This document shows positions 1 through 13,400 of a stretch of 64,000 bases of DNA, piece after piece. Source of the DNA: Saccharina japonica (lineage: Eukaryota; Sar; Phaeophyceae; Laminariales; Laminariaceae); NCBI GenBank assembly GCA_008828725.1, contig MEHQ01001235.1:62001-126000 (forward strand), given 5' to 3'. Made by a program: the position numbers and the translations under genes. The notes beneath the pieces were generated by a model. That model was not told the origin of the DNA and ran no database searches. It was given only the letters and a program-made list of their open reading frames with translations. Every line of letters starts with the position of its first letter. The first letter of the stretch is position 1.

Positions 1-214
1 GGGCCTTTCGCCCGTCCCAGGTCGATATCCAAGACTTCATGTACAATATCAAGACCTTGGGCACGAACGCCCTCGCCATTAGCTCCGCCTCCCGCGCAAG
101 AAAAAACATCGCTATTCTGATGGTGGGGTCTGTTTCTGCCCACGAGATTTGCCTAGGGAGTTTCAGCGGGTACTCGTCCGTGTATCCCTGGGCGCCCTTA
201 ACGATCGGCGTCAC
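1..214 (-). CDS. Copy A exon 5, truncated by the window edge
   Basis: 71 codons visible, beginning VTPIVKGAQG after a TTTAG acceptor. Includes FVPKVLILYMKSWI and STWDGRKA and has no stop within the window. It matches copy B exon 5 throughout. Confidence 0.75.
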   Translation of the reverse strand, partial: MTPIVKGAQGYTDEYPLKLPRQISWAETDPTIRIAMFFLAREAELMARAFVPKVLILYMKSWISTWDGRKA

Positions 215-3200
215 CTAAATTAAGGACGGGGGAAAGAAAATAGGAAAGAAAAAAAAAAAAGATAGAAAAAATTTAAAATTAAAAAAAAAAAAAGTAACAA
301 CAAAAAAACCAAAAAAAAAAGAAAAGGGAAAAAAAAATAAAAAAAAAAAAAAAAAAAAAAAAAATAAAAAAAAAAAAAAAAAAAGAAGAAATTTAAAACC
401 AAGAATAAAGGAAAAAAAAAAAAAAACAAAAAAAAACAAAAAAAAAAAAAAAAAAAAAGAAAACAAACAGAGATGGCAGGAAACACGCATTTTATAAAGT
501 TTACCTTATTAATCTCCCTGAACACCTTCCCCGCCCGGACTTTGCCGTCCTCGTTGTCCATCATCCACGACATCCCCCAGCTCATCACGTGCTGAATGAT
601 CGGAGATGCCGGCTTGAACTTCATCATCATGCGAACCGGCAGCGGGAACATTGGGCCCTCTTCCGACTGCGAGACGAAGCTAACGAGGCGAGAGGGAGGA
701 GGGGAGGAACGCAACATGCTGAGTCCGACGTGGAACACGATGTATGAGGTGCAGCGCAACTACCAAGCAAGGCGGGTAGGAGGGGAAATAGGGACGGTCG
801 TCGAGTACAAGGGTGTAATATCCTTGGTAGTGCAGAAGGTATACCGTAAGGTATGTTCCTAAATAATAATTCCGTTTGAAGAAAATATTAATAAACCAAC
901 GGCCCTTATATTTAGGGTCATATTGGTCCGGTATGTCAAGGGGGGTCTCCTGGCACACACATCGGCGTTCATCGGAACCTTTCGAGGTTGAAGCACGTGT
1001 TACCCCTGTGAACGGAGTGTGCATGGACGGTGAAAGTCTGGGGGTTGCGTACTGGGTTGAAGACACACACTTGTAGTAGGATTGTATTGCTTGCACCCTC
1101 GAACACTACTTCCTTCTGCGGTTTGCGTATACAGAGCAGTACCTGGTACATATCATATAGTTCGTGTTGAGGACCCTTGGCCTTAGGGAGGATCTACTTG
1201 GGGTACAAACTGCCGAATGCGAGATAGGAAATGAGAGAGACAACAACTGCAGCAAATGCTATGGTACATCTTCCGGGCAGGGGGCATGCCAAAAGTTAAA
1301 CAAGTCTGGAAAGGCTAAGCCATGCCGACTCAACCCGCTATACAGAGCAGGCCGGCATTATCCGGGAACATATTCTGATAACCATGAAGGGAAGCAACAA
1401 AAAAATAAAAAAAAAAATAAAAAAACATACAAAAAAATGAATAATAACAAACAAAAAGAAAAAAAAAAAAAAAAAAAAAGAAAGACAAAAAAAAAAAAAA
1501 ATAAAAATAGTAAAAAAAGAAAAATAAATAAATAGATAAATGTAAAAAAAAAAAAATAAAATAAATTAAAACACCCAGTAATAGTATAGTATTTGTTGTG
1601 TATCTCAAAGCGACTGTACACCAGTGCAGCATAAGACAGCACAAGATAACACTTGAGACATTTTCTCATCGTGCAGCAGGCGGAGGGACGGTAACAAAAA
1701 TAACGATAAATGCACACTCCAGTGCTCATATCACCGACAGGCAGATGTATTTACCTGTCGACGACGCGGTTTAGGATCGAGAAAAGCATAGCCGTCCCTA
1801 GAACTTCCGGTACCTGTTCCGGCTTATCACAACAGACAACACGACGGGAGTGGGGCAGTAGGGTGTGGGGGGGGGGGGGGGGGGNNNNNNNNNNNNNNNN
1901 NNNNNNNNNNNNNNNNNNNNNNNNNNNNNNNNNNNNNNNNNNNNNNNNNNNNNNNNNNNNNNNNNNNNNNNNNNNNNNNNNNNNNNNNNNNNNNNNNNNN
2001 NNNNNNNNNNNNNNNNNNNNNNNNNNNNNNNNNNNNNNNNNNNNNNNNNNNNNNNNNNNNNNNNNNNNNNNGGGGGGGGGGGAGGAGGACTAGTCGTTTG
2101 CCTTGCCGGCTTTTTGTGTTGGCGTTCGTTTACAGTACGCCCCTAGGTGTCGCCTAAGGTTTCGAAAGGAAGGTGAACTATGTTATCGAGGCGGTTTGTA
2201 TCAAGAGTTGACAATGCGAAGCAGGAATAGCGTCTCTTGTATTTTAGGATTTTGTCGCCAGCAGCTGCGGGTGCCTGGTTGACGTGTTTCCAATGGCCAA
2301 TGTGATAGCGGAGTGCCCGCATGTGACATCGTGGTGGACACGCCGAACGCAGAGGATTGGCACGAGCCGCAGCCGGCTAGTGAGTTTGCTCACAGATTAC
2401 ATGTAAGGTGTTGAAATGTGCAGCTCTCTGGGCCAAGACGATGCCTACGAAATAAAGTGTCACAGTCGACGAGAAAAATGCAAAGAAAGGTGGGTGCAAC
2501 TATCCTCGATCATCCCGACAAGATTCACACCTTACGGCCAGATGTACACTACGCCCGGGCCCAACTATGCACTTACCAGACATCTATGCCAGTGCTTTAT
2601 ATTTATGAGCATTTGTTTAACACGGTACATTAGCTACGTACTAAGACGCCATTGCTGACAGCATGGTTTACTTCAGCATGTAATTTGCAACAGTCGATCG
2701 AACCAAACCATAATGTTGGAGTGCCCATACAGTGGATGCACACCAGAAGGCAGTTTCGTTCTGTACAGAGACAAACACGTATTACTCACTGCTAACCATA
2801 CAGCTTTATCTAGAAAATCTAGGTTTTTTCATGCTCTGGACGAAGAGAAGACGTGTCCCACTGCGACAAAACACATATTTCCGTCAACATGGTGCGACCC
2901 CAGGCGATGTAGATGTTAGTTTTCTGGCAATCGAGATGATGTTGGTGCAGCGACCCTAGAAAAACGACGTTGCAGCAGCCCCATGCGATGACGCTGCAGC
3001 GATTCCTAAAACGCTGCTTCAGGAGCCCCGAACGATGCTGATGTTCAGCGACCTCAGAAGCGATGTTCCGGAGCGCCCAAAACGATGATGGTGTTCAGCG
3101 ACCTCGGATTCGTCGTTAGCATGCCTCAGACGATGAGGACGTTTTGAGATCCTAGAATCGATGTTCCATCACAAGTCCTAAACGATGATGATGTTCAGTC

Positions 3201-4429
3201 ATCCCTTAAGCGATGTTTCAGCAGCCCTAAAGGATCGACGATAATGTGGCGATTGCAGAAGGCGTTCTCCCGCGGCAACTGCAAACGTTCGTACTGTAGC
3301 CGATCGCGAACTACATTCAACCCCAGGTTGATGTTGCGGTGACTCCAGATATGTTCCGAAATACCAGGTACGTGTTTGCGGCAATCCCGCCTGGGCAATC
3401 TCACGCGCTTGTGTTTGCAGCACATCCCGTGAAGCGTCTTCCAGGTGGCTTCGCGTTGACGTGACCCCTGGTGGTGGTGACACCTCGGCGGCTCCCGTAA
3501 ATTCTGCTGCTGGTGGCGGTGGTTCCATGAAATGGTATTGCTCGCGACCCCCGTCACCAACATAAGTGGGCTGGGAGCCCCGCCTTGCAAAATGTAGTCG
3601 CAAACCATTCCTTGTGGAAACATTCAATGAATGCACCACACCATTAGGCCTACGACGCATACTACGATAGACGTGCGCCCTGTTTTATTTAGCTCCTTAC
3701 TTAAAAGGATCTCCATACGTCGCCGAAAAATAGAATTAGGAGAAAAATAAAAGAGCTACCAAATGAACAAGCCCATGACCTGAGTCACTCTCGTGAAAAA
3801 CATTGCAAGACAAGGAAGAAAGTCGAACGAGTTTGGGTTGAGGAGCCCGATCACTAAGAAAACGTTCCAGCCTAAAAGTGTCACTGGGACTACCTTTATC
3901 GTGGCAGGCGTCCTACCGAATCGAGACATTGTCGACCCCTTGCGGTGTTTTCTACGTGTTCGATGCCTCCACAACGATTGTTTCATCCCTAAAAGGTGCA
4001 AGGAGGGGGGGGGGGAGGCTCCGTCAGCTGTGAATTCTCCTTGTCAAAAGGGGTTTCGTTGCGCTCTTGGAACTGGAAGCCGCCGTCGAAGCGTTGTCGG
4101 TGTTGATGGCCGAGTTCTCGTTGAATACTGCCCCACCTGTCGTCGTTCTTAGCTTGCACGCCACAACCGCTCTCGCAGGGCTTCCTCCTCCCGTATCGTC
4201 TGTTTCCTCGGTCGGCCTGGCCAGGTCTTCCACCACGGTGAATTCATGTCGTTGATGGTGTGGCCGGTGATGTTGTAGTCGCATTTCCCGCAGCCCTGGT
4301 GCTCAAAAGGCAATGTTTTTTCTTGTGCAGAAGCGTAGTCGGTCCACTATATACTGTCGGTCGGCGATCCTGAGAAGCCCACAGCAGATTTCTGTAGGAG
4401 TATTATTTTTTAGCAGCAGCAGTAGTAGT

Positions 4430-4466
<37 letters not shown>

Positions 4467-7400
4467 TCCGTCGATAGCGCCGATCTTGGCATCTCTGCGG
4501 GGGCGTAGAACGTAGACATTATGCTCCAGCGATATGGCAATGCCCTTGCTAGCTCTGCGGATAAGTCCACTTATCATCTCTGCAGACGTATGAGCGTAGA
4601 AGCCCAAGACGCAGGCGTGGTTTATGCTCGACGTACTCGATGGGCCGCAGCTCTACCTCGAAATGCCGAACACACCGAGGCTCATAACCTATTAGCGGAG
4701 TGCGCGTGTACGACAGTGCGGTGGACGTGCTAGGCCATGAGCTTGACACGAGCTACCGTTAGCCTTGACCGTATGCATCGCCCAGAAGAAATTCACGATG
4801 TCGAAAGGTGGCGCCCTGTGGGTGAAGGTGAAGAAGGTGAACTAGAAAAGGCAGCCAACGAGAGTCGACGAGAGAAATAAATAATCAGACGTTAGCGAGG
4901 TGGGCGCAGCCATCCTCGACCAACTCGGCAAGGTACGCGCTCTACGGCTAGGCGAACCGAACGGACCATGGTACGAACCAACCGGCAGCAACGTTCCCTG
5001 ATGCCTGCTCGTGTAGATCGCTACTGCTTGGCAAGTCTACGTACTCCGTGCAATACAGCAAATGTTCCAACTACCGACAACCGACGATCAACATTCTCTT
5101 CATGTAAGGTTTTTGTACATCTTACTCTACCTTTGCCGCATATTGTCACTTCAGTACCTACCAATGCGTAGATATACTTCGTAGTGATCTCGATCGTGCT
5201 TAGGTACCAACTATACGGATACTTCAATAACAGTACTCCATGCTACTATTAATCGGCTTGATGTAATGCGTAGTGCGCCTATCTGCTTAGAAGACCCTGC
5301 TATCGACCAGCGACTCCGTAAAGTATTGGATACGACTGTGCTATATGTAGCAAACTACTTACCTGGGTACACGCAAAGGCCCACCCCACGGGCTGCCAAT
5401 CGTTCCGTTGACGTGTTACCCTGATCGTGCTTTTCGCAGTGGTAAGCACGAAGGCTGTCTCCGCAACAAAGTCACCAAATGTTTTCGTTCCGGTGACAAT
5501 ATATAAATATATATGTATAGTGTCAGACATTCTAGATTTCGGCTGGTCGGAACATATCCTACGGTACCGTGAAGGACACGGGCCGTCATCGTACGACAGG
5601 TGGAACGTATCGTACCTAGATGTCCCATGAAGGCCAGGTACCGTGCGGTGAGACCCCGCGGTATATACTGTACTTCGGTATCATATGAAGGCACCCGTAG
5701 GTGCCATGGCACAACAGTGCTCCGTGACAAGGTACTGCTGTGCGATCCGATAACAGCAGTACTACACCGCAACTTGCAGCTTCCAAACTGAGGTACTGAG
5801 GAGATGCCCTCGATGCTCACATGCAACCCGTCGAGTGTGCTCCTGCATATTTCCCGGCAGGTCTGCAAGTAAACAAGATTCGAGACAAACATCTACAGTA
5901 GTTAATACTGCGTAAAATAGTACGTTCAAATGAATTGCGCCCCGCATAGAGCCTGCTTGCTAAGTTCTAACTACTGCTACCGTTACATCCTACAAAATGA
6001 AACAGCCTAATACACAAGCTCACCGTGCAGGGCATGGCGTGCTTTCGTCCTTCTCGATCGCGGTGTTTGATGGACCACGACGCAAGCTTATTGTTGAGCG
6101 GGTCTTGGCCGTCCGATATTGGAAATGAGGCGTCGGGATCTCCGCTCTGATAGAAATGCTGCAAGTCCTTGAAAGCCACGTCCGAGCCCGCGGCCGCCCC
6201 CATGGCCGTGTGTATGTAGGCGCAGTGAGGGCACTCGTTGGCGAGCGAGATACCAAGGGCGACCACCTCCTTCTGGCACCGCGAGAGCTGTTGCGTGTGG
6301 TGCGCGATGGGGCGGAACGGACCGAGAGGTGAAGGGAGCGAGGTTTATGCGCGATTGCACCCCCGAGCGAAGCCATTACATGTATATACTGCGGCAACTA
6401 CTCAGGGTATGCAGCAAGTATGATAATCATGGTGTAGGGTGTTAGACGCTTATATTTCAGGCGTCCATATGGGTATATGGTATTCCTGTTCGAGTTTGTA
6501 ATAATCAAGAGTGAACATGTGAAACAACAGACAACAATATGCCGTACTTACACGAGTGTCACCATCTTTCTGAGCGTGGGGTTCTCTCTCCCATGAGAGA
6601 CACAAACACACGTGCCCTAACAGTTGTTTCTGTATTACAGATACACCCGTGTACACGCTGGTGTCTACAAAAAGGAATAAAAGGTGACGGGTGCTGGAAC
6701 AATAACGCCATTTTCACTGACGTGGTGCAGAACAAAACAAACTTGCAAAAACCCACAGCTTCTATACAGCCACGAAACCCCGTGGCCAGAAGCTGAAGCT
6801 TGACGTGCTGCCTCAAGCTGTAGGGTCGTGCCCACACCGGTCTAAACAAACTGTGCTATTAATATCAGCCTGAGGTACAAGTGAGGTACAAGTTTTGTAT
6901 CGAATGGCATGATCGTCACCAGGTATTTATTGCTGACGCCGCGCTTCTGTTCGGTGATGCATATTTGTTTAGTCCGGGTGTTTCAGAATCCTGCCCGACC
7001 TTTCTTCTGGTTATCAAACCTTGCAGACATTTCGTGACCGTGGATTCCACCGGAATGTGCACGACATCGTGGCGAAGTGCACACGGGTTTACGCACGCAC
7101 AGGTAGTACACACTTCGATTCGTGAGATGTGCAACGCACGAACTAACAAATTAACGCGAAGGCAGCGACAACAGCGCGACGCAGTCTGGCTTTAAACGGT
7201 ACCTGGCACCAAATATGTTCGGGTTTCAACAAACTGTGACGTAGATTCACCAATACACCGTCACGCAAGTCCACCAATGACAAACTGTGACGCGCGCGCG
7301 AACAAGAGAGGGGCCACTGCTAAATAAGCTAGCAGGACGCAGACCCACCAGTACTCTGTGATAGAACAACCACCCGAAAAAATATCACAACACACGCGTC

Positions 7401-10400
7401 AGCGCACTGTGACGAGGCACCCACCGAACACTCTGCGAAAAGGCACCCACCAGCACACTGTGAAAACGCACCCACCACAACACTACGAAAACGCTTCCAC
7501 TAGTCTAACACACTCGGACGTAGAACCCACCAGCACATTGCTGGCAGTGTACTGAGATGTAGCCGCACACTCTGCCAATGCGAGCCACCACCGAGCTATT
7601 AGAGCTCAGAATAATGTCATTGCTTCGCCTATTTTTCACATTGAAACGCTCACCTCTACGCGTACCACACATATAGATATTTCTATTTCTTTGTATTTGT
7701 CGTATTTTGAACTACAATATACTCTGTGTACTCATCATATACTATGCATATTGTAGAGAGAGGCCTGTCAGCGTGTATGGTCGACGGGGTTGCAATAAGC
7801 AATCATTGCAGTTTTTTTATATAAGGCAGAATTATTTTTATTTGGAATGTTGGCAGCGAGAAGTGTACGTTTCAGCAAGCATCATGGCATGGGTATATTT
7901 TTATCTCTTTGAAAGTTCCCGGCGGTCATCCATGTCTGTCTGGATGCATAGTACTCTGAACTGGTACGAGTATACCGGCATATGTTCGATGTGTTGTTGG
8001 TATGCAAAAATACTGCTAATATATTGCTCTGTACAGTATAATAGTATGATTCAGTATATTTATACAACTGTAGTATATTAATACACGAGTAGTAACTGTT
8101 TTGTACTTGGTAGGTATTCTTCACGGACGAAACACTCGAACTGTTTTCGTTGTCGACCCCGCATACTAGCATACTACAGCAAACCCATTAGGAACGCACT
8201 TCCACACGCTTGGGTGGGGTTGGTTTGACAGTTCGAGCGGCACATTTCTGTAGTTGACTTAGTCCAATAGATTCTTACTGGCAGTATAGACCAGGTGATG
8301 CGTATAATCTGTCGTCAGCAGCACCCCAAGGAACGCGTACTATTAATATTAAATATATGCCTAACACATTGTCGAGCGATACGATTATGTTTATACCCTA
8401 CATTAATGTAGTGTACAATTTATGAAGTAAATTACTTATTATACTTTTGCGCACGCGCTGTGCCCGTTCATCTATGTGTACAGTGTAGGTGTCCTTAGCT
8501 GGATGGACTGAAATACGGTTGACCACCCCCATTGGTCAATGGTCAAATGACTAAGGCAAGCAGCAAATGAGTACCCCCATCGAACTACAGTACACCGCCG
8601 CCACCGCCACCGCCACGGATTTCAATTTCACGAAGCAACATCCTTATTTCATTTTTGTTTTTCCTCTCGAAGATTAGTAGTATCAGTGGCTCGGACACAC
8701 AGTACAGTTATGGTGTACTCGCGGGGAAGCAAGTCACTCACACCTCCACACCCACACTCCTGTACTCAGCAGGAGCCCGGGACCAGCATCGCTGTAACAC
8801 CCGGCTCGGTGGATGGACCCAGATCAATAACGAGAGAAAACAGTGTCATTATTATACGTCGTAGTCGGCGACGCTCCCATAGCGGTTACATGTTGCGGTT
8901 CACGCAAGAACATGCATGCCTATGTATCAGTAATACACCCGTGGATATGCCAGAGGAAGGCCCCCAGACGCCACACAGTAGTGTACAGTAGTACAGTGCA
9001 GGACACCTGGCAAGGCAAGAAACAGGAAGATTGGCGCAAGCTGGACTTCTTACGCTGTAAGAGCGCATTGCACACTCTGGCATACATTCAGTACAGCCCC
9101 TTCTTCTGAACTTTGCGTTCCCTGTTAATCTCGGCCTGTATTAATACAGGCGGTCGGTTAACTCTTACTTGATCACCCATGCATTCAGAACGCTGGGAAA
9201 GACACAGCAGCCTCCTTCTCTGCGGCTTGTTCATCCGCCCGTTCTTTGAAGTCAACTATTTATACTACATATACGAAGTATATTCATAATGCGCGCTACA
9301 GCTGCAAGTCTGGTCTTCTATCTCACGAGATATTACATTTCATGCGTGAACGGCAGCTTTGCCCACTATCCTGAGCGCAGACAGTGCTTTTGCCCACACA
9401 AAGAGCATTTTGTCCCGTGAGAAATGAAAGGTGCAACATATCTCTCAACGTCAAAATACAGCGCCCTGACTACAGTATGCACGTATTGTACAGGGTATAA
9501 TTACCACTGTAGTACCATACATTCATCCACAGCTCGCGGTGCACGAACTGCGATGATGGCATACTACCGCCGTCGCTACCCGTATACCGCATAATAAGGT
9601 CCGCGTCAGATTTCCGTCCTATATTCGCTACAACAAGTATTCTGTACTACTGTACATGTTGTGCTGTGATTGTTTGCGTTACCGTAGGCGCCTTCTGAGT
9701 TGTCCGATACTTTTCGGTGCCGTTCACCCCCACCCTCTATAAACCTGGGTGCAAGCACACCGCCGTCGGTATGTATGTGGATCGGCACGGACACTGGGTG
9801 TGCTCTGGATGTCAACGGGTAGACTTGGGTAGACTTAACGGTTATTCATACGTGAAGACAAACACTCACACACCGTGAAGTCCCGTTACCGTTTGTTTAC
9901 CGTTCAAAGGGGATCTACCGCGGGCACCCACTTGGGTGAAACGAAAATATGGGGCTACGATTTCGCCTGTTGAAATAGAGCGTCGCTTTATGTACAGGTA
10001 ACATATACTATATAATCGTACCGGTAGAGTAATCTGTTCCTTCTTGGTCTTGGAAAGACCGCGGATGATCTTACCCACCTCCAATCCCCGGGTCTCCGGG
10101 TGACTCTGATATCTTGATGTTTTCTTTCGGTACACAATTCCGCCGCTATTTTGACACGCCGTACTTGGACCTCTGGCGGCTTCGTGCCTTTGCAGAGATC
10201 GCACGCATCAGCTTAATGATCTCCTCGAGCTTGACCGTACAACGGGGGGGGTCTACCTCGACATTGCGGTGCGGCGGCAGTGGTCGGAAATGTGGTTGGA
10301 ATTTGCGGTGCACTATTTTTGAGACAGACAGCCCCCAGCTGAGCGTGTGCATTTCACCTGTGGACAGCTACAACAACAGCTAGCTCCTCAAGAGCAAGCC

Positions 10401-13400
10401 CATGGTACAGCCCGTAAGATCGAGGCTTGCTCCTATTGTTGGTGTGTATCAGCGCGTCGGGTGCGACAGACAGCAGTAACTCGTACGAAGGCAGCCAGAA
10501 ACGACCCGCGAGCCCGCGAGGTGTTTTCGTGTAGTCGGAAGTTGCGAGCCAGCAGCACAAAACATTCGCAAAGTCGTTAAATATCTCATTTCACGCGCTG
10601 GCAACTACATACAGTACCGGTACCATGGCTATATTTCCGATCAAAACACGGATTTCACCAACCGTTTGTTCGCTGTTTTCCTCGCGGATCGTTTTGCTTA
10701 ACAAGCTGACGTGTCCGAAAAGTTGACGCACGGAGATTTCTCGATCCCGTGAGAGCTACCTTACTGGGCTAAACTAAAGGCTCAACACGTCTAAAAATCC
10801 CTGGATATTTTTTTATTATTCGAAGCGGAATTCTGAAATACGGATCTTGTTCGCAGATCCCGTTACTTTATTCCCAAGGCTTGTTAATATATTGGCCAAA
10901 CGCTTTTACTCGCCGCGCCTATTCGACAATATACCCCCGAACGTCCCACCGTGGCCTCAAGGTGGGGTAAACTACTGTATTGTAGGCAATATAGGTACCA
11001 AGACCCATATCATAAACATTTCTATATAATGCAAAACGTACTCGTAACGAGATACCTGGTATACAGATAGATGCACAGAACGGGTACTACTGTATGTAGT
11101 AAATTTGCGACAAAAAAGGAAGGGCTGCACGCGACGGCCAGGGGCGAACAACAAGGCCATCTGAAGATTGAATCCATGCTACAGAAGAAGTAGTAGTAGG
11201 GGTGCACCGATGATATATGTCTGAGGTTCCACAGTTAAGGATATATATATATATATATTGTTCTTCCCGTTTTGCTAAATTAATTAATCCACACTACGTA
11301 GCTCAAGCAGTTAATTGTTTAGTTTCATCAATCATCCCCCATCCCCATTATTATTAGTTGATCTTATACCTCACCCAAAAACAGTTTTGAAAAACAAAAA
11401 GTGCCCCCGGTGAACGATCCCTTAGCCTACAGTAGTAGGAATACCACGAAATATATGGTAAAACACTAATAATAAAGTTATTTCCAACGATATTGAGTTA
11501 ATGAGTTAATGAGCATCCTAATAGTCGGCAGTCACAAATAGGTATTTGCCTCAGATAGCAAAAAAGCGCTACCCCTAGCGTAGCACGCCTCAAATGCGTT
11601 GGCGATCCGTCCCAGGGTTGGTCTCGTGGCAAAGGGCCATTCTCATTTTGCAGGAGAGGTGCACTCAGAAAATCTTTACTTCGTATCCTGTTTCTTACTG
11701 TAAATATATATATATATATATATGTATATTATGTGTCCTTCTGCAGTAGGAAGGTCTTGTACTGTAACTGGCTTTATCATCCTGGGGCCCAACAGAACGT
11801 CTTCTGGCTTGTTGTCGTACCTACCAGTAGATTCCTTCTTGTGTCTTTTCGTCGCCACCGGCTAGATTGTGACCGTAAGCTATTCTAATTATAATGTGAG
11901 AAAATCAATGTTGCCAACATTCTTCCAGAAGGCTTATCATATATATCATGTATGTGTGCATTCTTCACAACTATAATTTCTACCCAGTAAAGTCTCCTTG
12001 CAGAAATGGTACAATGCCGCGAGGAGAAGGTGACGGCAAAGCGACACAGGGCGGTTGCCACTTCGGCTCTAACGGCGGACGCCAGTTACCAGCGGCGCGG
12101 GAGGGGGGGGTGGGTTGGGTGGGGTTTGGGGGGAGGAGGAAGGTGAAAGGAGGGGGGGGGGGGGGGGGCGCTAGGTGGGTGGGGGGGAGGGGTTGGGCAA
12201 GCAGCCTGCCGAACAGACTGACTTCCAATTTTCCTCTTTTCTTTTTTTCCCTTTGCCTTTTTTCTAATGTTTTCTTTCTTTTTCCTTCTTCTGTTTCTTG
12301 TTTTCTTCTGTTTCCCTTTCTTTTCCTTCTTCCCGTTTTCCCTTTTTTCTTTTCCCCCTTTTTCCCTATCTCCCTTTGTCCCTTTTCCCCTTTTTCCCTA
12401 TGTTTCTTTTTTTATTCCATGCTTCCCTGTGTCGCATTTTCCTTTTCCTATTTTTATGTTTGCTCGCTTCCTTGTTCTCCTCGGTGGGGGATTCTGGTTT
12501 CTATCTCGGTGCTACGCCCCCCGTCACAGATAGCGTATAGTATGCACCTGATACGTACGTATGCCTATCCCATTGTTGTTTTTTGCCTGAGGTATTGCAC
12601 GATTTGTTGCAGATATTTTACAGTGTGTGTAATCTTTTCCCGTTTATATTTGTGTTCCTTCTGGGGTAATTAATACTCCACTCCAGAGTTATTGAAACCT
12701 GTTCTGTGCTTACGGACTTGCATTGTGGCGATGAGCTAACGTGAGAGCGACAACAACACGTAGTGTCCGTGGTGGTTGTGTATCCTAGATATATATATAT
12801 ATATATATATACTTCGAAGTATATATGTGTACGTACAAGCTTTGTACTGCTGTTGACACAAACTGCGAGACAATTTAAGTGATTATTCAATAGAATGACA
12901 AACGTACGGGATACGAAAATCACGGCAAATGTTACACACACCAACCAGACCAAATTGCAAAAATAAAGAAAGGAACATAACAATGTCGCCCCGTGGTTAC
13001 GCTCAAAATTCTACTGGTGCTGGTTTCGTGAGTTCGATTCCTAATGTAGCGAGATTGTGATTATACTTGCAGCACTAAAGAGGAATCGACTGTTGTGAGA
13101 GCATGGAGCGTGTGGGTAGGCACCATTCGACGCGAGTCGACGAGGGAAAAAAATATTGAAGTCTTCTCGCGAACAAAGTCGCAAGGCACGCACCGTAGTG
13201 GGGAGGGGGGGGGGGAGGGCCTGCTATGTACCTCCTGAACTAACCTACGACCAGGAGGGTGGGAGAAAGGAAGGGCGACGACAATACGTTGGAATAAAAT
13301 AAATACGAAGTACACGTGAAATATGTAAATCCGTAGAAAGAACGAAAGAAAGAAAGACAGATGGGACACGAATATAATACAAGACGGGGAGATAACGTCA

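Larger units (their letters stand above)
2090..6023 (-). other. Copy A intron 2
   Basis: Nearly 4 kb against 1.1 kb in copy B. It holds the minisatellite at 2985-3240, a G-run at about 4008, a CAG tract at 4418-4464, and near its 5' end (5555-5880) a stretch homologous to copy B intron 2 (34556-35065). Open frames at 3195-3660 and 4024-4284 (minus) have no recognisable domain. Confidence 0.6.

Noticed and set aside
215-759. Open frames rich in Phe on the minus strand
   Set aside because: They read through a poly-A tract in an intron; only the exon 4 part (505-679) is supported by the paralogue.
3195-3660. Two overlapping minus frames of 142 and 153 codons
   Set aside because: No recognisable domain, partly over a minisatellite, inside an intron of copy A with no counterpart in copy B.
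4410-4607. Poly-Cys protein frame
   Set aside because: Antisense reading of a CAG microsatellite.
12225-12540. Phe/Pro/Ser-rich frames (possible membrane protein)
   Set aside because: They are produced by a low-complexity polypyrimidine tract in all three frames.
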